This document shows, one piece after another, positions 1 through 8,745 of a stretch of 64,000 bases of DNA. The notes below the pieces were generated by a model that saw nothing but the letters and a program-made list of their open reading frames with translations, was not told where the DNA came from and searched no databases. A program made the position numbers and the translations under genes. How positions within the stretch are numbered: position 1 is the stretch's first letter; each line of letters starts with the position of its first letter. The DNA is from Pyrinomonadaceae bacterium (GTDB taxonomy: Bacteria; Acidobacteriota; Blastocatellia; Pyrinomonadales; Pyrinomonadaceae), in assembly GCA_019694395.1 (NCBI GenBank), contig JAIBCC010000011.1:102575-166574 (forward strand), in the 5' to 3' direction.

Positions 1-635
1 CGTGTCGTTCCCGCAATCGGCGAAACAATGACGCGTTCTTCGCCTAAAATTTTGTTCAAAAGCGAGGATTTTCCGACATTCGGACGACCAATGATGGCAA
101 GTTTGATGTCTTTGGATTTTTCCTCTTCGATTTCTTCAGGAAACTCCAGAACCTCAAAAACTTCGTCCAATAAATCGCCGATTCCGTTGCCGTGTTCAGC
201 CGAAATCGGAATCAGACCGAAACCAAATTGATAAAATTCGGCGGCTTCTTCTTCAACTTTGCGGGATTCCGCTTTGTTGGCGGCAATAAAAACGGGTTTA
301 CCGATATTTCGGAGAAAAACTCCGATTTCTTCATCCAACGGGATCGCTCCGGCACGCGCATCCACTACCCAGATAATTGCTTCGCATTGTTCAATTGCAA
401 AAGAGGCTTGTTTGAAAATATTGGCGGGAATAATCGCTTCGTCATCGGGCACGATTCCGCCAGTGTCCACGAGTTCAAACTTCTTGGACTTCCATTCGAC
501 CTCGCCGTAAATTCTGTCGCGGGTAATTCCCGGTTCATCACCGACAATGGATTTTCGCGTTCCGGTCAAACGATTAAAAAGTGTAGATTTTCCAACATTC
601 GGGCGACCTACAATCGCCACTAAAGGTAAAGACAT
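1..635 (-). CDS. der: GTPase Der (EngA), 3' end missing
   Basis: Ribosome-assembly GTPase with two tandem G domains that act in 50S subunit maturation. About 211 residues are present, and the C-terminal part of G domain 2 and the KH-like domain run off the window edge. Seen: first P-loop GRPNVGKS at residues 10-17, a DTGG switch II, and an acidic linker of the EEIEEEKSKD type. The second P-loop GRPNVGKSS starts at residue 183, followed by an IAGTTR-type G2. The double P-loop is diagnostic for Der. The ATG at 633-635 places the P-loop at the usual distance from the N terminus. Upstream is a 230-bp gap to a divergent gene. Confidence 0.96.
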   Translation of the reverse strand, partial: MSLPLVAIVGRPNVGKSTLFNRLTGTRKSIVGDEPGITRDRIYGEVEWKSKKFELVDTGGIVPDDEAIIPANIFKQASFAIEQCEAIIWVVDARAGAIPLDEEIGVFLRNIGKPVFIAANKAESRKVEEEAAEFYQFGFGLIPISAEHGNGIGDLLDEVFEVLEFPEEIEEEKSKDIKLAIIGRPNVGKSSLLNKILGEERVIVSPIAGTT

Positions 636-868
636 AACCTCTTATCTTACTTTTTTATCCTAGAACTGACAACTTGAATAAGATTACGGACTACAAAAGA
701 CAGAATCGGCATTCTTGAGAATATACGGTTGTTTTTTTGTCGCCGAAAGTCACTTTTTCGTCGCAAATGGTTAATGGATAACTTCGATTTTAGCCCTAAA
801 CTAGATTTGTCGTTTGGATCAAACCAATTTTTGCCCAAACAAATAATTAACAAAAGGAATTTCAAATT
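636..868. other. Intergenic gap between der and the DUF4386 gene
   Basis: About 230 bp separating two divergently read genes, so it should hold both promoters. It is AT-rich. A reverse-strand 72-codon reading frame here has no family resemblance or ribosome site and looks spurious. No hairpin or repeat stood out. Confidence 0.4.
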
Positions 869-1591
869 ATGTCATCAAAATTAATTAAATTTACTGCTTT
901 AACTTTTGTCTTTCTAGGTATTTATATAAATATTCCGTTTTCAATTTTAGGCGTGATCTTCGATTATCCGAATATCCTGCGCCAACCGACCGGAGAAGTT
1001 TTAACTCTTTTCAAGGCAGGCGGTTCAGGTTTAATTGCCACCTGGTATGCGTTTGCACTGGCTCCAATATTGATGATTGTAGCCGCCAAATTAATAAATC
1101 AAGTTCTCAAAAATGAACGTCCGAATATAGTTTCAGTCGCTACAACTTTTGGAGTTTTAGCCGGAATGACGCAAGTTTTAGGTTTGATCCGTTGGGTTTT
1201 CGTAGTTCCCGTTTTAGCCAATACTTATACCGATCCAAGTTCAAGCGAAGCCGCTAAAGCCGCCGCCGTGATGGTTTTTGAAGGCTTACATCAATACGCA
1301 GGTGTGGCGATAGGTGAACATTTGGGACAACTTTTTACTGCACTTTGGGTTTTATTACTTTCCTTGGCGATGCTTAATTCCAAGTTTTTTGGTCGTTGGC
1401 AAGGCATTGTCGGACTGATAATTTCGGGATTAATGTTGATTGGTTTAGTTGAAGGTTTTGCCACAGTAATTAGTTTTGAAGTTGGAATTTTCGGAATTAT
1501 TACTCCGATCAGTTTTATTCTGCTCTCAATTTGGATGATTTCGCTTGGTGTATATTTATTTCGGGTAAAATCAGCTAAATTACTGAATTGA
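869..1591 (+). CDS. DUF4386 family integral membrane protein
   Basis: A 240-residue protein made almost entirely of hydrophobic segments (about six or seven, near residues 8-30, 50-76, 90-112, 148-172, 178-200 and 207-233). The layout and the Asp/Tyr-rich loop around residues 118-125 match the DUF4386 family, whose function is unknown. An AAGGAA Shine-Dalgarno lies 10 bases before the ATG. Its 3' end overlaps by 12 bases the 3' end of a convergent AraC-type regulator, and DUF4386 genes often sit beside regulators. A functional link is possible but unproven. Confidence 0.75.
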   Translation: MSSKLIKFTALTFVFLGIYINIPFSILGVIFDYPNILRQPTGEVLTLFKAGGSGLIATWYAFALAPILMIVAAKLINQVLKNERPNIVSVATTFGVLAGMTQVLGLIRWVFVVPVLANTYTDPSSSEAAKAAAVMVFEGLHQYAGVAIGEHLGQLFTALWVLLLSLAMLNSKFFGRWQGIVGLIISGLMLIGLVEGFATVISFEVGIFGIITPISFILLSIWMISLGVYLFRVKSAKLLN

Positions 1592-2596
1592 TTCACGAAA
1601 ACTTTGCGGAGTTTTGCCGGTTTGACGTTTAAAAAAACGATGAAAAGCACTCGGTTCGGAAAATCCCAATAAAAATGAGATTTCTGCAACCGAGACTTTT
1701 TCATTTTGCAAATGTTTGACAGCTAATTCGCATCTGGTTTTATCCAGTAATTCCCGAAACGAGGTTTTTTCAGCCGCTAATTCGCGCTGTAAACTGCGTT
1801 CGCTGAGACCAAGCTCACGGGCAATTTCGGTAATATTCGGCAGTTCGGCAGTCATCCGCTTAATAATTCTTTGTTGGACTTGCATTGAACGTGTTTCTTG
1901 ATTGTTAAGACGATTCAAATTCTCTTCCGCTTGGGCTTCAAATGAAAAAAGCAGATCGGGATTTGCCAACAAAATCGGATAGTTTAGGGCTTCAGCAGCA
2001 AATATCATTTTGTTTGTTTCTTGCGAAAAAATTGTCGGAGCAGCAAAAATTCGATTATGTTCGGTAATCTCAGCCGGTCGCGGATGGCTGAATTGCAATT
2101 CACGAATTGGAATCGGTTTTCCGGCTAGAATTCTCATAATCGTTGCAATTGCCGAAAATGAAGTTTCAATTGGCTGTCGCGGAGTTTCCAACAAATAATT
2201 TTGACGATCACGAACAATTTCGATTTCAATTTCTGCCAATAATCCGTTTTTAGCGAGTTTTCCTTTGACCCCATCAGTTAATAGATTTGTGTAGCGAATC
2301 AGTTTTTCTAATGCTTCACCTAAAGTTCCGCAACTCAGCATCACAAAACCAACTAAACCCAACGTGGACGGATGGATTTGCTCTCCCAAATGCAAGCCGA
2401 TATTTGCGTCATTAGTTAATGCTTCCGCTTTTTGCCAGACTTTTTGCGAAATGCTGCCCGGTATTTTTTCGTCGGGCTTGGTCAACGATTCAGACGAGAT
2501 TTCGGCAAACTGACAAATCTCTGTTAATGAAGCACCGCGAGATGCCGCAAAATAAATAACATCTCTCAGAAATCCAACCGTAACGTGACTTTCCAA
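1580..2596 (-). CDS. AraC family transcriptional regulator (Arabinose_bd type)
   Basis: A 338-residue DNA-binding regulator. Residues about 20-200 resemble the Arabinose_bd/OruR ligand-sensing domain. Residues about 240-338 form the double helix-turn-helix of the AraC family, with helix 1 around IAREL..SERSLQREL and the signature VAEISFLLGFSEPSAFHRFFKR..GKTP near the C terminus. The effector is unknown. It converges with the DUF4386 gene, and the 166-bp gap on its other side holds its promoter together with that of a small exported protein. Family certain, target unknown. Confidence 0.93.
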   Translation of the reverse strand: MESHVTVGFLRDVIYFAASRGASLTEICQFAEISSESLTKPDEKIPGSISQKVWQKAEALTNDANIGLHLGEQIHPSTLGLVGFVMLSCGTLGEALEKLIRYTNLLTDGVKGKLAKNGLLAEIEIEIVRDRQNYLLETPRQPIETSFSAIATIMRILAGKPIPIRELQFSHPRPAEITEHNRIFAAPTIFSQETNKMIFAAEALNYPILLANPDLLFSFEAQAEENLNRLNNQETRSMQVQQRIIKRMTAELPNITEIARELGLSERSLQRELAAEKTSFRELLDKTRCELAVKHLQNEKVSVAEISFLLGFSEPSAFHRFFKRQTGKTPQSFRESIQ

Positions 2597-2762
2597 AACT
2601 TTCTCCAGATTTAAATAAATTTGATCTCAATTATTTTTGCAGGTTGGCGCAAAATGTCAAACCACAGTCAGTTCCGGTCAATTTCAAAACTGTCTTTCAA
2701 AGCTATTCTTTAAATATCAAGCCCTGATTACAAGGGAAATTTAATATCTAAGGAAAATAAAA

Positions 2763-3140
2763 ATGCAAAATTATAAATCGAAACTTATTCAATTAACTCT
2801 GTGGCTGGCTTTTGCCACAACCTTGGTCAGCGGACAAAGAATTCCCAATACAGGAAGAATTATCCAACATGAGACCAATACTGCTTTTATAGAATCACTG
2901 GTGACAAATAAAATTTCCGGAGTGCAAATCAACAATTCGCCAGGAAAAAATGTTGCAGAAAACTCGAACGAAATTGTAGATTTCTCTTTTGACGGAAAAA
3001 CAAATTGCCCGTTGACTATCATTCTTTTTTTGAATCTCTCACCCAATGGAGCTTCAAAATATCTGGAATGTTTCAAAAGTCAAAAAAGTTCAAATAAAAC
3101 TTTAAATCTTTTGATGAGAACGACAAAACTGTCGGCTTAA
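2763..3140 (+). CDS. Small exported protein of unknown function
   Basis: A 125-residue reading frame with a plausible Sec signal peptide: lysine-containing start, hydrophobic LIQLTLWLAFATTLVSG, cleavage near residue 24. It is preceded by AAGGAAAA seven bases before the ATG. The rest is Asn/Ser/Lys-rich with two cysteines (CPL.. and LECF) and no motif I recognise. It could be a carboxypeptidase-regulatory/plug-like fragment (IPNTGRIIQ.., GVQINNSPGKNVAE..), but that is speculation. It may be a genuine small secreted protein or a decayed gene. Confidence 0.45.
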   Translation: MQNYKSKLIQLTLWLAFATTLVSGQRIPNTGRIIQHETNTAFIESLVTNKISGVQINNSPGKNVAENSNEIVDFSFDGKTNCPLTIILFLNLSPNGASKYLECFKSQKSSNKTLNLLMRTTKLSA

Positions 3141-3179
3141 AAAAGACATAATCCAAAGTCGGATTGTATAATTTCAATT

Positions 3180-3707
3180 ATGAGTAAATTCAATTTGGAA
3201 AAATCTATCGAAATTCTTGAGCAAACACCAGCCACAGTTAGATCTTTGCTTGGAAATCTTTCCGATGATTGGACACTGACCAAAAGCGAGGAAAATTCGT
3301 GGAGTCCGTTTGATGTAATCGGGCATTACATTCACGCCGAAGAAGCCGATTGGATTCCGCGAGCCGAAATTATCCTGGCGCAAGGCGAAAATCGCGCTTT
3401 TGAACCATTTGACCGTTTTGCTCAATTTGAATTATCAAAAGGAAAAACGCTTGCGGAATTGCTCGAAACTTTTGCTGAGATGCGTCCAAAAAGTTTAGAA
3501 ACCTTGAAATCGTGGAACTTAACCGATGACCAATTGCAGTTAAAAGGAATTCATCCCGAGTTTGGAGAAGTAACACTTGAACAATTGATTTCAACCTGGG
3601 TTGTTCACGATCTAACCCATATTCGCCAACTTTCAATCATTTTAGCAAAACATTATTCGGAAAGTGTCGGTCCGTGGACAGCCTATCTATCTATCTTGAA
3701 AAGCTAA
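3180..3707 (+). CDS. DinB family protein
   Basis: A 175-residue four-helix-bundle protein of the DinB/YfiT superfamily, typically metal-binding thiol- or small-molecule-dependent transferases. The predicted metal ligands are visible: His49 (VIGHYIH), His143 and His147 (VVHDLTHIRQL). The N-terminal LEQTPATVRSLLGNLSD segment with W31 is typical of DinB_2. Length matches the family. It is a single gene followed after about 80 bp by a glycosyltransferase. The substrate cannot be told from sequence. Confidence 0.88.
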   Translation: MSKFNLEKSIEILEQTPATVRSLLGNLSDDWTLTKSEENSWSPFDVIGHYIHAEEADWIPRAEIILAQGENRAFEPFDRFAQFELSKGKTLAELLETFAEMRPKSLETLKSWNLTDDQLQLKGIHPEFGEVTLEQLISTWVVHDLTHIRQLSIILAKHYSESVGPWTAYLSILKS

Positions 3708-3787
3708 AAAAAAGTAGTTGTTTCATTCTGAATAAAACTGTTATCTTTGAATTGCGAATCCTTTCGTCATCCTCACAATTCAAAGTC

Positions 3788-4534
3788 ATGAAAATCCGAT
3801 TCTCCGTTATTATCCCTGCCTACAATGAAGAAAAGCTTTTACCGAGATTACTTCAGTCAATCGAAGCTGCCCGTCTCAATTTCCAGAATGGCGAGGTTGA
3901 GATTATAGTTGCCGATAATGTCTCCACTGACCAAACCAGAGAAATTGCCGAACAATTCGGTTGTCAGGTAGTAAAGGTTGAAAAACGATGTATTGCGGCA
4001 GCCCGAAACGGCGGTGCAAAAATTGCCAACGGAGAAATTTTTTGTTTTATTGATGCCGATTCTGCGCTTCATCCAGACACTTTTAACAAAATTGATCAAG
4101 CAATGAACAATCCGCGATTTATTGTCGGAGCAACTGGAGTTTTTCTTGAACGTCGGTCATTCGCCTTGTGGTTGATATATTGGCTGATACTCCCGATGAT
4201 CTGGCTGATGCAGATGGATACCGGCGTGGTCTTTTGTCGGCGTGAAGATTTTGAAGCGGTTGGCGGTTATAACGAAAATCTTTTGTTAGCAGAGGATGTA
4301 GCATTTTTAAAATCTCTCAAAACATTAGGTCGTCAAAAAGGTCAAAGATTCATTCGATTAAGTAGTGTTAAAGCCCTCGGTTCAACCCGAAAATTTGATG
4401 AACACGGCGATTGGCATTATTTCGCGTTGCTCTGGCAAGTTAGCAAAAACATGGCTCGGCAAGGCTTAAATTTCTTTAATAAACAAGAAGAAATGCCGGA
4501 AATTACTGAATATTGGTATAAACCAAAACGGTAA
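3788..4534 (+). CDS. Family 2 glycosyltransferase
   Basis: A 248-residue GT-A fold glycosyltransferase. Seen: the start of the GT2 domain SVIIPAYNEE (residues 6-15), nucleotide-binding ADN at 42-44, the DxD-type metal site in FIDADSA (Asp89, Asp91), and the acceptor-side LLAEDVAF motif. A hydrophobic stretch near 126-145 (LWLIYWLILPMIWLM) suggests membrane association. I chose the ATG at 3788 because it begins directly before the conserved beta strand. An in-frame upstream extension to 3674 would overlap the DinB gene. Donor and acceptor are unknown. Confidence 0.9.
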   Translation: MKIRFSVIIPAYNEEKLLPRLLQSIEAARLNFQNGEVEIIVADNVSTDQTREIAEQFGCQVVKVEKRCIAAARNGGAKIANGEIFCFIDADSALHPDTFNKIDQAMNNPRFIVGATGVFLERRSFALWLIYWLILPMIWLMQMDTGVVFCRREDFEAVGGYNENLLLAEDVAFLKSLKTLGRQKGQRFIRLSSVKALGSTRKFDEHGDWHYFALLWQVSKNMARQGLNFFNKQEEMPEITEYWYKPKR

Positions 4535-4566
4535 AAAAGCACTCAAATCATTTGAAATGAGTGCTT
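4533..4566 (-). terminator. Rho-independent terminator of the Gln/Arg-rich protein gene
   Basis: Stem AAGCACTCA / TGAGTGCTT (4537-4545 with 4558-4566) around a 12-base loop. Read on the minus strand it is followed by a run of six T. It lies just beyond the stop codon of the minus-strand gene at 4591, so it terminates that gene. It abuts the stop of the plus-strand glycosyltransferase. Confidence 0.85.
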
Positions 4567-4590
4567 AATCAATAAAGGTTTCACTTACTT

Positions 4591-5934
4591 TTAGAAAATT
4601 AAATCCAAAATTGCTCCGGCAATCGCGCCTAAAATGGTGTATTTACCATTGTAGTAACGTCCGTATTGAGAGCGGCTGTAATACCCATCATCATAACCGC
4701 GCTGGAAACCTTGACGGAAATAATAACTGTATTCGTCATAACCGACATAATAGCCATCATAACCGTAGCTCGCATCCTGATAGGCATAAGAACTGTTATA
4801 GTCGTAGCCCCATCCGTCTTCGCGGTCAGCACGTCCTGCCCGATAACCTTCTTCGTAACCGTATTGGATGGCATTTTGCAACATTTGGGCACCGTGACTA
4901 TTGGTGTAATACCAATTACCACTGCGACTATAGCGATAGTTATAGTCTAAATTGTCGTAGTAATTCCAGTTTTGAAGCCTTTGTTGATCACGACGAACTC
5001 TTTCCCAATATTCCTGTTGAAAACGGTATTGAGAATTCCGCCGTTGCTGCTGCAAAAGTCTTTCCCGTTGTTCGGCTAAACGGCGTTGTTGTTCATAACG
5101 ATCACGATAATTGTTTTGCCACTGCTGCTGCCAACGGCGTTGTTCATCACGATTCGGTTGACGATTTTGCCAATTTCCCTGACGATCTCGGTTGTTGTTG
5201 TTATTATTCCAACGATTGTCATTATCATTCCGACGATTGTCGTTATCGTTCCGACGATTGTTATTGTCATTTCGGTTATTGTTCCAACGATCATCATTAT
5301 TGTTTCGATTGTTGTTCCAATTTCCGTTTCGTTGATTTTGATTCTGCTGACGTTGATATTCTTCGCGCCGTCTTTGTTCTTCTTGCTGCTGACGATTTAC
5401 TTCATCGCGGCGTTGTTGTTCGGCACGTTGTTGATTTTGCTGACGCTGCCAATCATCACGGCGTTGCCAGTCCTCACGTTGACGTTGTTCATTTTGCTGA
5501 CGTTGTTCGTTTTGCTGACGCTGACGGGCTTCTTCGGAACGTCTTTGCTGTTCTTGTTGCTGACGCTGTTGATCTTGTTGTTGACGTGCTTGATCTTGCT
5601 GTCTTCGCTGGTTTTCACGTTGTTGATTTTCCTGCTGACGACGTGATTGTTCTTCTTGTTGACGGCGGGCTTGGTCTTCCTGTTGACGGCGTTGCTGATC
5701 TTGCTGCTGACGTGCCTGACGCTCTTGATCTTGTTGTTGACGGCGTTGTTCCCATTGATCGCGCCGTTGTTGGTCATCGTTTGACCTGCTTCGATTTTGA
5801 TTTTGCTGTTGATTCTGATCTTGGTCTTGCCGTCTGTCTCGTCTCTGAGCATTAGCGTTTTCGCTAAAACCAACTAAAGAAACGATTCCCAAAACAGAAG
5901 CAATTGCAAACTTACTAACTGATTTGACCCTCAT
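4591..5934 (-). CDS. Secreted low-complexity Gln/Arg/Asn-rich protein
   Basis: A 447-residue exported protein of unknown function. The start at 5934 is fixed by a GGAGGAAA Shine-Dalgarno and begins a clean Sec signal peptide (FAIASVLGIVSLVGF..ANA). Residues about 30-200 are almost pure Gln/Arg/Glu/Asp (RRQQQDQ-type), likely a charged coiled coil. Residues about 200-270 are Asn/Arg/Asp repeats (RRNDNDN). A further Gln/Arg stretch follows, then a Tyr/Gly/Asp-rich part with repeated FxxGFxxGYxDGY-like motifs. The C terminus is a hydrophobic LGAIAGAILDLIF. It has its own terminator. The Asn/Gln composition is prion-like. A long frame on the opposite strand is a by-product of the biased composition. 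Confidence 0.85.
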   Translation of the reverse strand: MRVKSVSKFAIASVLGIVSLVGFSENANAQRRDRRQDQDQNQQQNQNRSRSNDDQQRRDQWEQRRQQQDQERQARQQQDQQRRQQEDQARRQQEEQSRRQQENQQRENQRRQQDQARQQQDQQRQQQEQQRRSEEARQRQQNEQRQQNEQRQREDWQRRDDWQRQQNQQRAEQQRRDEVNRQQQEEQRRREEYQRQQNQNQRNGNWNNNRNNNDDRWNNNRNDNNNRRNDNDNRRNDNDNRWNNNNNNRDRQGNWQNRQPNRDEQRRWQQQWQNNYRDRYEQQRRLAEQRERLLQQQRRNSQYRFQQEYWERVRRDQQRLQNWNYYDNLDYNYRYSRSGNWYYTNSHGAQMLQNAIQYGYEEGYRAGRADREDGWGYDYNSSYAYQDASYGYDGYYVGYDEYSYYFRQGFQRGYDDGYYSRSQYGRYYNGKYTILGAIAGAILDLIF

Positions 5935-6118
5935 TTTATTTCCTCCAATACTGCCTTTGAGTATTTTCACAAATAATAAAAAGAGCAAATTGTGTTCCAG
6001 AGTTGCAAACCCTCAAAATAATAGAGTTAAACTTTTTTGATCAATTGACCGAACACGGTTTCAGACGTAAATAGACTTTATGGTGTATGATTTGGGATAA
6101 AAATAATAGACGGTTAAA
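5935..6118. other. Intergenic, upstream of the Gln/Arg-rich protein gene
   Basis: 184 bp of AT-rich DNA holding the leader of the minus-strand gene that starts at 5934 and the 3' end of the next minus-strand gene. No clear hairpin terminator was seen after the stop at 6119. Confidence 0.4.
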
Positions 6119-6748
6119 TTATTCAACTTTTACAAATTCGTAAGTGATATAGACATTGAGCGTGTTTTGTCCAACTTCATAACGCAATCCCTTAGCATTC
6201 ATTTTCAGGCTTCCGTCTGCCACACTGACCGGAACAATAAACGAAAGTTTATCTAAAACTAAAATTTTGACGGGATTGATTTTTCGGTCAATTGAGCCTT
6301 GCAGCAATCGGGCAACGATTCCGCCGGCAAAGCTCGGAATATTATTAACCTGAACGTTTTTGACTTTAGCGCGGGCAAAAAGTGTGTTTGAACTTTGGTC
6401 ATATTCCAGTTGGAGTTCGGTTTCCGCCCAACCCCGAAAGTCCATGCAGCTGAGCAAAGGAGCATCGTAGGTTCCCGTAAATGCAATCGGAGCAACTATT
6501 TTACCTTCGCGGAAAGTTACCGAAGTTTTGACTCCGTTCATTTCCCTTTCAAGCTTTACCTTTTCGTCACATTTTCCACCTTGTTTATCACTCAATGGAA
6601 AATCGGGTTGTTTCAAATTCTTAAAAGTTGCGTCCAAAACCGCATCGAAAAACTGCTCGTTGAGCGAGACCATCACCTCGGCAGTTTGCGCGTGAGCAAA
6701 AGAAACGAATAAAATCAACGAAAAACCCAAACCTAAAATTCTTTTCAT
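6119..6748 (-). CDS. Exported protein of unknown function
   Basis: A 209-residue protein starting at the ATG at 6748, where a Sec signal peptide begins (MKRILGLGFSLILFVSFAHA, cleavage before Q). The mature part has two cysteines (GGKCDEK, LLSCMDF) and alternating beta-like segments such as AKVKNVQVNNIP and LSFIVPVSVADGSLKMNAKGLRYEVG. This layout resembles lipid-binding or LolA/SMP-type beta-rich periplasmic proteins, but no family is recognised. An in-frame extension upstream to 6856 would overlap kdsD and is rejected. It is the next gene after kdsD on the same strand, so an envelope role is plausible. Confidence 0.7.
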   Translation of the reverse strand: MKRILGLGFSLILFVSFAHAQTAEVMVSLNEQFFDAVLDATFKNLKQPDFPLSDKQGGKCDEKVKLEREMNGVKTSVTFREGKIVAPIAFTGTYDAPLLSCMDFRGWAETELQLEYDQSSNTLFARAKVKNVQVNNIPSFAGGIVARLLQGSIDRKINPVKILVLDKLSFIVPVSVADGSLKMNAKGLRYEVGQNTLNVYITYEFVKVE

Positions 6749-6810
6749 ATTTTCACCGTTTGCAAAGATTAGCAAAGTTATTTTAAAGTTGCCAGAATTT
6801 TTATTTGGTC

Positions 6811-7794
6811 TTACAAACCGCTTTTGACAATATCGTGCAAACGCAATAAGCCGCACGATTTTCCATTCTCAACTACGGGCAAGACCGAAATTTGTGACGG
6901 ACGATTTTCCATTATTTGCAAAGCCTCATAAGCCAACATTTCAGAGTTAACAGTGATTGGATTTTTGGTCATCATCGTTTCTGCTACAAGATTGACAAAG
7001 TTGTCAGGATTAGTTTTTTCAATGGTGCGGCGCAAATCTCCTTCGGTGACGATTCCAATCAAATTTTCGTTTTCATCAACCACATTAACTGCGCCAAGTG
7101 CATATTTTGAAAGAGATTTTACTACTTCGAGCCAATTTGCATCCGGCGAAATATTCGGACTTTCGTGCATTAAATCCTTGACTCGCAAGGTCAACCTTTT
7201 GCCCAATCGCCCAGCCGGATGATTGGCGGCAAAATCTTCTTCCGTCCAGCCTTTTTCCATCGAAAGCGTCATCGCCAGAGCGTCTCCGATTGATAAAGCT
7301 ACTGTAGTAGATGTTGTCGGTGCAAGGTTTAGGGGACAGGCTTCTTCGGAAACAGAGGCATCCAAGGTGACATCCGCATAACGCGAAAGGGTGGAATTTA
7401 GATTCCCAACGATAGCAATAACCGAAACTTTACGTTGCCTTAAACTCGGTAAAATTGCCAAAAGTTCTTCGGTTTCGCCCGAATTTGAAAGTGCAATTAC
7501 CACATCGCCATTGGAAATGATTCCCAGACTTCCGTGTAAAGCGTCCGATGAATGCACAAAAACCGCCACCGTTCCGGTGCTGGTCATTGTATCGGCAATT
7601 TTGTTGGCAATAATGGCAGATTTTCCAACCCCGGTGACAACAACCTTACTTTGGCAATTTATTAAAAGTTCAACGGCTTTTTCGACCGAATCCTGATCCA
7701 AATTTTTGGCAGTATGTTCAATCGCCGAAGCCTCAAGGCGTAATAATTCGATAACTTGTGAATATCTTTTGCTCACGGAAATAAATTTCAACAC
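6811..7794 (-). CDS. kdsD: Arabinose-5-phosphate isomerase, KpsF/GutQ family
   Basis: Interconverts ribulose-5-phosphate and arabinose-5-phosphate, the first step of KDO synthesis for lipopolysaccharide. The 327-residue length is standard. The SIS domain spans residues about 40-190, with the phosphosugar loop VVTGVGKSA (52-60) and the FVHSSDALHGSLG motif containing the catalytic-site His. Two CBS domains follow (about 205-325), the second ending in VLPVVENGKSCGLLRLHDIV. The gene implies an LPS-bearing outer membrane. A terminator of the gene upstream lies just before it. Confidence 0.93.
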   Translation of the reverse strand: MLKFISVSKRYSQVIELLRLEASAIEHTAKNLDQDSVEKAVELLINCQSKVVVTGVGKSAIIANKIADTMTSTGTVAVFVHSSDALHGSLGIISNGDVVIALSNSGETEELLAILPSLRQRKVSVIAIVGNLNSTLSRYADVTLDASVSEEACPLNLAPTTSTTVALSIGDALAMTLSMEKGWTEEDFAANHPAGRLGKRLTLRVKDLMHESPNISPDANWLEVVKSLSKYALGAVNVVDENENLIGIVTEGDLRRTIEKTNPDNFVNLVAETMMTKNPITVNSEMLAYEALQIMENRPSQISVLPVVENGKSCGLLRLHDIVKSGL

Positions 7795-7824
7795 AAAGCA
7801 AACAAACAGACAAACCTCAAAACA

Positions 7825-7850
7825 AAAAAGCGGTCGTTTAACCGCTCTTT
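7825..7850 (-). terminator. Rho-independent terminator
   Basis: AGCGGT / ACCGCT stem with a six-base loop, followed on the minus strand by six T. It ends transcription of the small membrane protein gene at 7871-8113 before kdsD. Confidence 0.75.
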
Positions 7851-7870
7851 CAGATAATTTTACTCCTCAA

Positions 7871-8113
7871 TTATTTATTTTCTAATGGCTTGCGTCGCTG
7901 ACTAAAAAACCAAAGCAGCAAAACGCCAAAACCGATAAAGGTTGTAATTTCATATTTTCGCCCTGTCCAAATCGTATCAATATCCAGCAAAACTCCAATC
8001 AATGCGCCGGTAATTGTTAAACCATTGAGAAAATCAAATCGTTTTTGATAAAACATCAAATGAACAACGAAAAACAGAACTCCGAGTGATAAAAATAAGG
8101 ATAAATACTCCAT
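7871..8113 (-). CDS. Small membrane protein of unknown function
   Basis: An 80-residue protein with three hydrophobic segments (about 4-22, 30-46 and 56-72) separated by short charged loops (YQKRFD, WTGRKYE). It ends in a positively charged cytoplasmic-type tail QRRKPLENK. No named family recognised. A terminator immediately downstream supports it as a separate transcription unit. Confidence 0.6.
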   Translation of the reverse strand: MEYLSLFLSLGVLFFVVHLMFYQKRFDFLNGLTITGALIGVLLDIDTIWTGRKYEITTFIGFGVLLLWFFSQRRKPLENK

Positions 8114-8173
8114 CTTGTAAATGCCTGTATTTGAGTCTAAAACATTCGGAGATAAGTCTGCAATTTTGCTTTT

Positions 8174-8692
8174 TCAAATATCTTTGGCAAATACAAAATT
8201 GATAAAACTATTTTTTCCGTCCGAAAAATCAGTTACGCCCACATTTTTCATTCCGATTTTTTCGTAAAACCTTTGGGCTTCAACGTTTTTATCCCACACG
8301 CCGAGCCAAAGCGTTTCATAACCTTTTTCGCGCCCGACTTCGCCAGATTTTTCGATCATCATTTTACCGATCTTCTTACCTTTCATTTTTTCAATGAGAT
8401 AGATCCGCTGCAATTCAATAGCGTTTTTTCCTTCCATACAAGCGATTTTTTTGCCCTCACGAAGCAGAAAAAAACCAACTGCGTTTCCTTGAAACTCAAC
8501 GATAAAATAAGTCTGTTTCGGATTTTCCAATTCACTTTTTACGGTCTCTAAATTAAAGAAATTAATGCAGTAATCGGCTAGATCGTGGGACGGGTCAAGT
8601 TCAAAATAGGCTTCGTAATGGGTCGTAATCGCTAAAGCCGAAATCAAATTTACATCAGCCAAAGTTGCTTTTCGGATATTAAGTTCACTCAT
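8174..8692 (-). CDS. GNAT family N-acetyltransferase
   Basis: Acetyl-CoA-dependent acetyltransferase, 172 residues from the ATG at 8692 (an ATG five codons upstream is also possible). The N-terminal IRKATLADVNLISALA segment and the acetyl-CoA site LQRIYLIEKMKGKKIGKMMIEK are visible. The C-terminal LGVWDKNVEAQRFYEKIGMKNVG motif is typical of the PaiA-like/Acetyltransf_1 branch. A close paralogue lies at 17475-17996 (shared LGVW..N..A..FY.K.G). Substrate unknown. Confidence 0.9.
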   Translation of the reverse strand: MSELNIRKATLADVNLISALAITTHYEAYFELDPSHDLADYCINFFNLETVKSELENPKQTYFIVEFQGNAVGFFLLREGKKIACMEGKNAIELQRIYLIEKMKGKKIGKMMIEKSGEVGREKGYETLWLGVWDKNVEAQRFYEKIGMKNVGVTDFSDGKNSFINFVFAKDI

Positions 8693-8745
8693 AAATTCCG
8701 AAAACATTTTAGCCTAGATTAGAGGGCAAAATAAAACTTACTGAT

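Noticed and set aside
647..865. 72-codon minus-strand frame in the der gap
   Set aside because: Basic, no recognisable motif and no ribosome site; it covers the expected promoter region.
4611..5855. A 414-codon plus-strand frame
   Set aside because: It lies entirely opposite the Gln/Arg-rich gene; its His/Cys/Asp-biased translation is a by-product of CAA/CGT-type codons, with no ribosome site. The minus-strand gene has a signal peptide, ribosome site and terminator.
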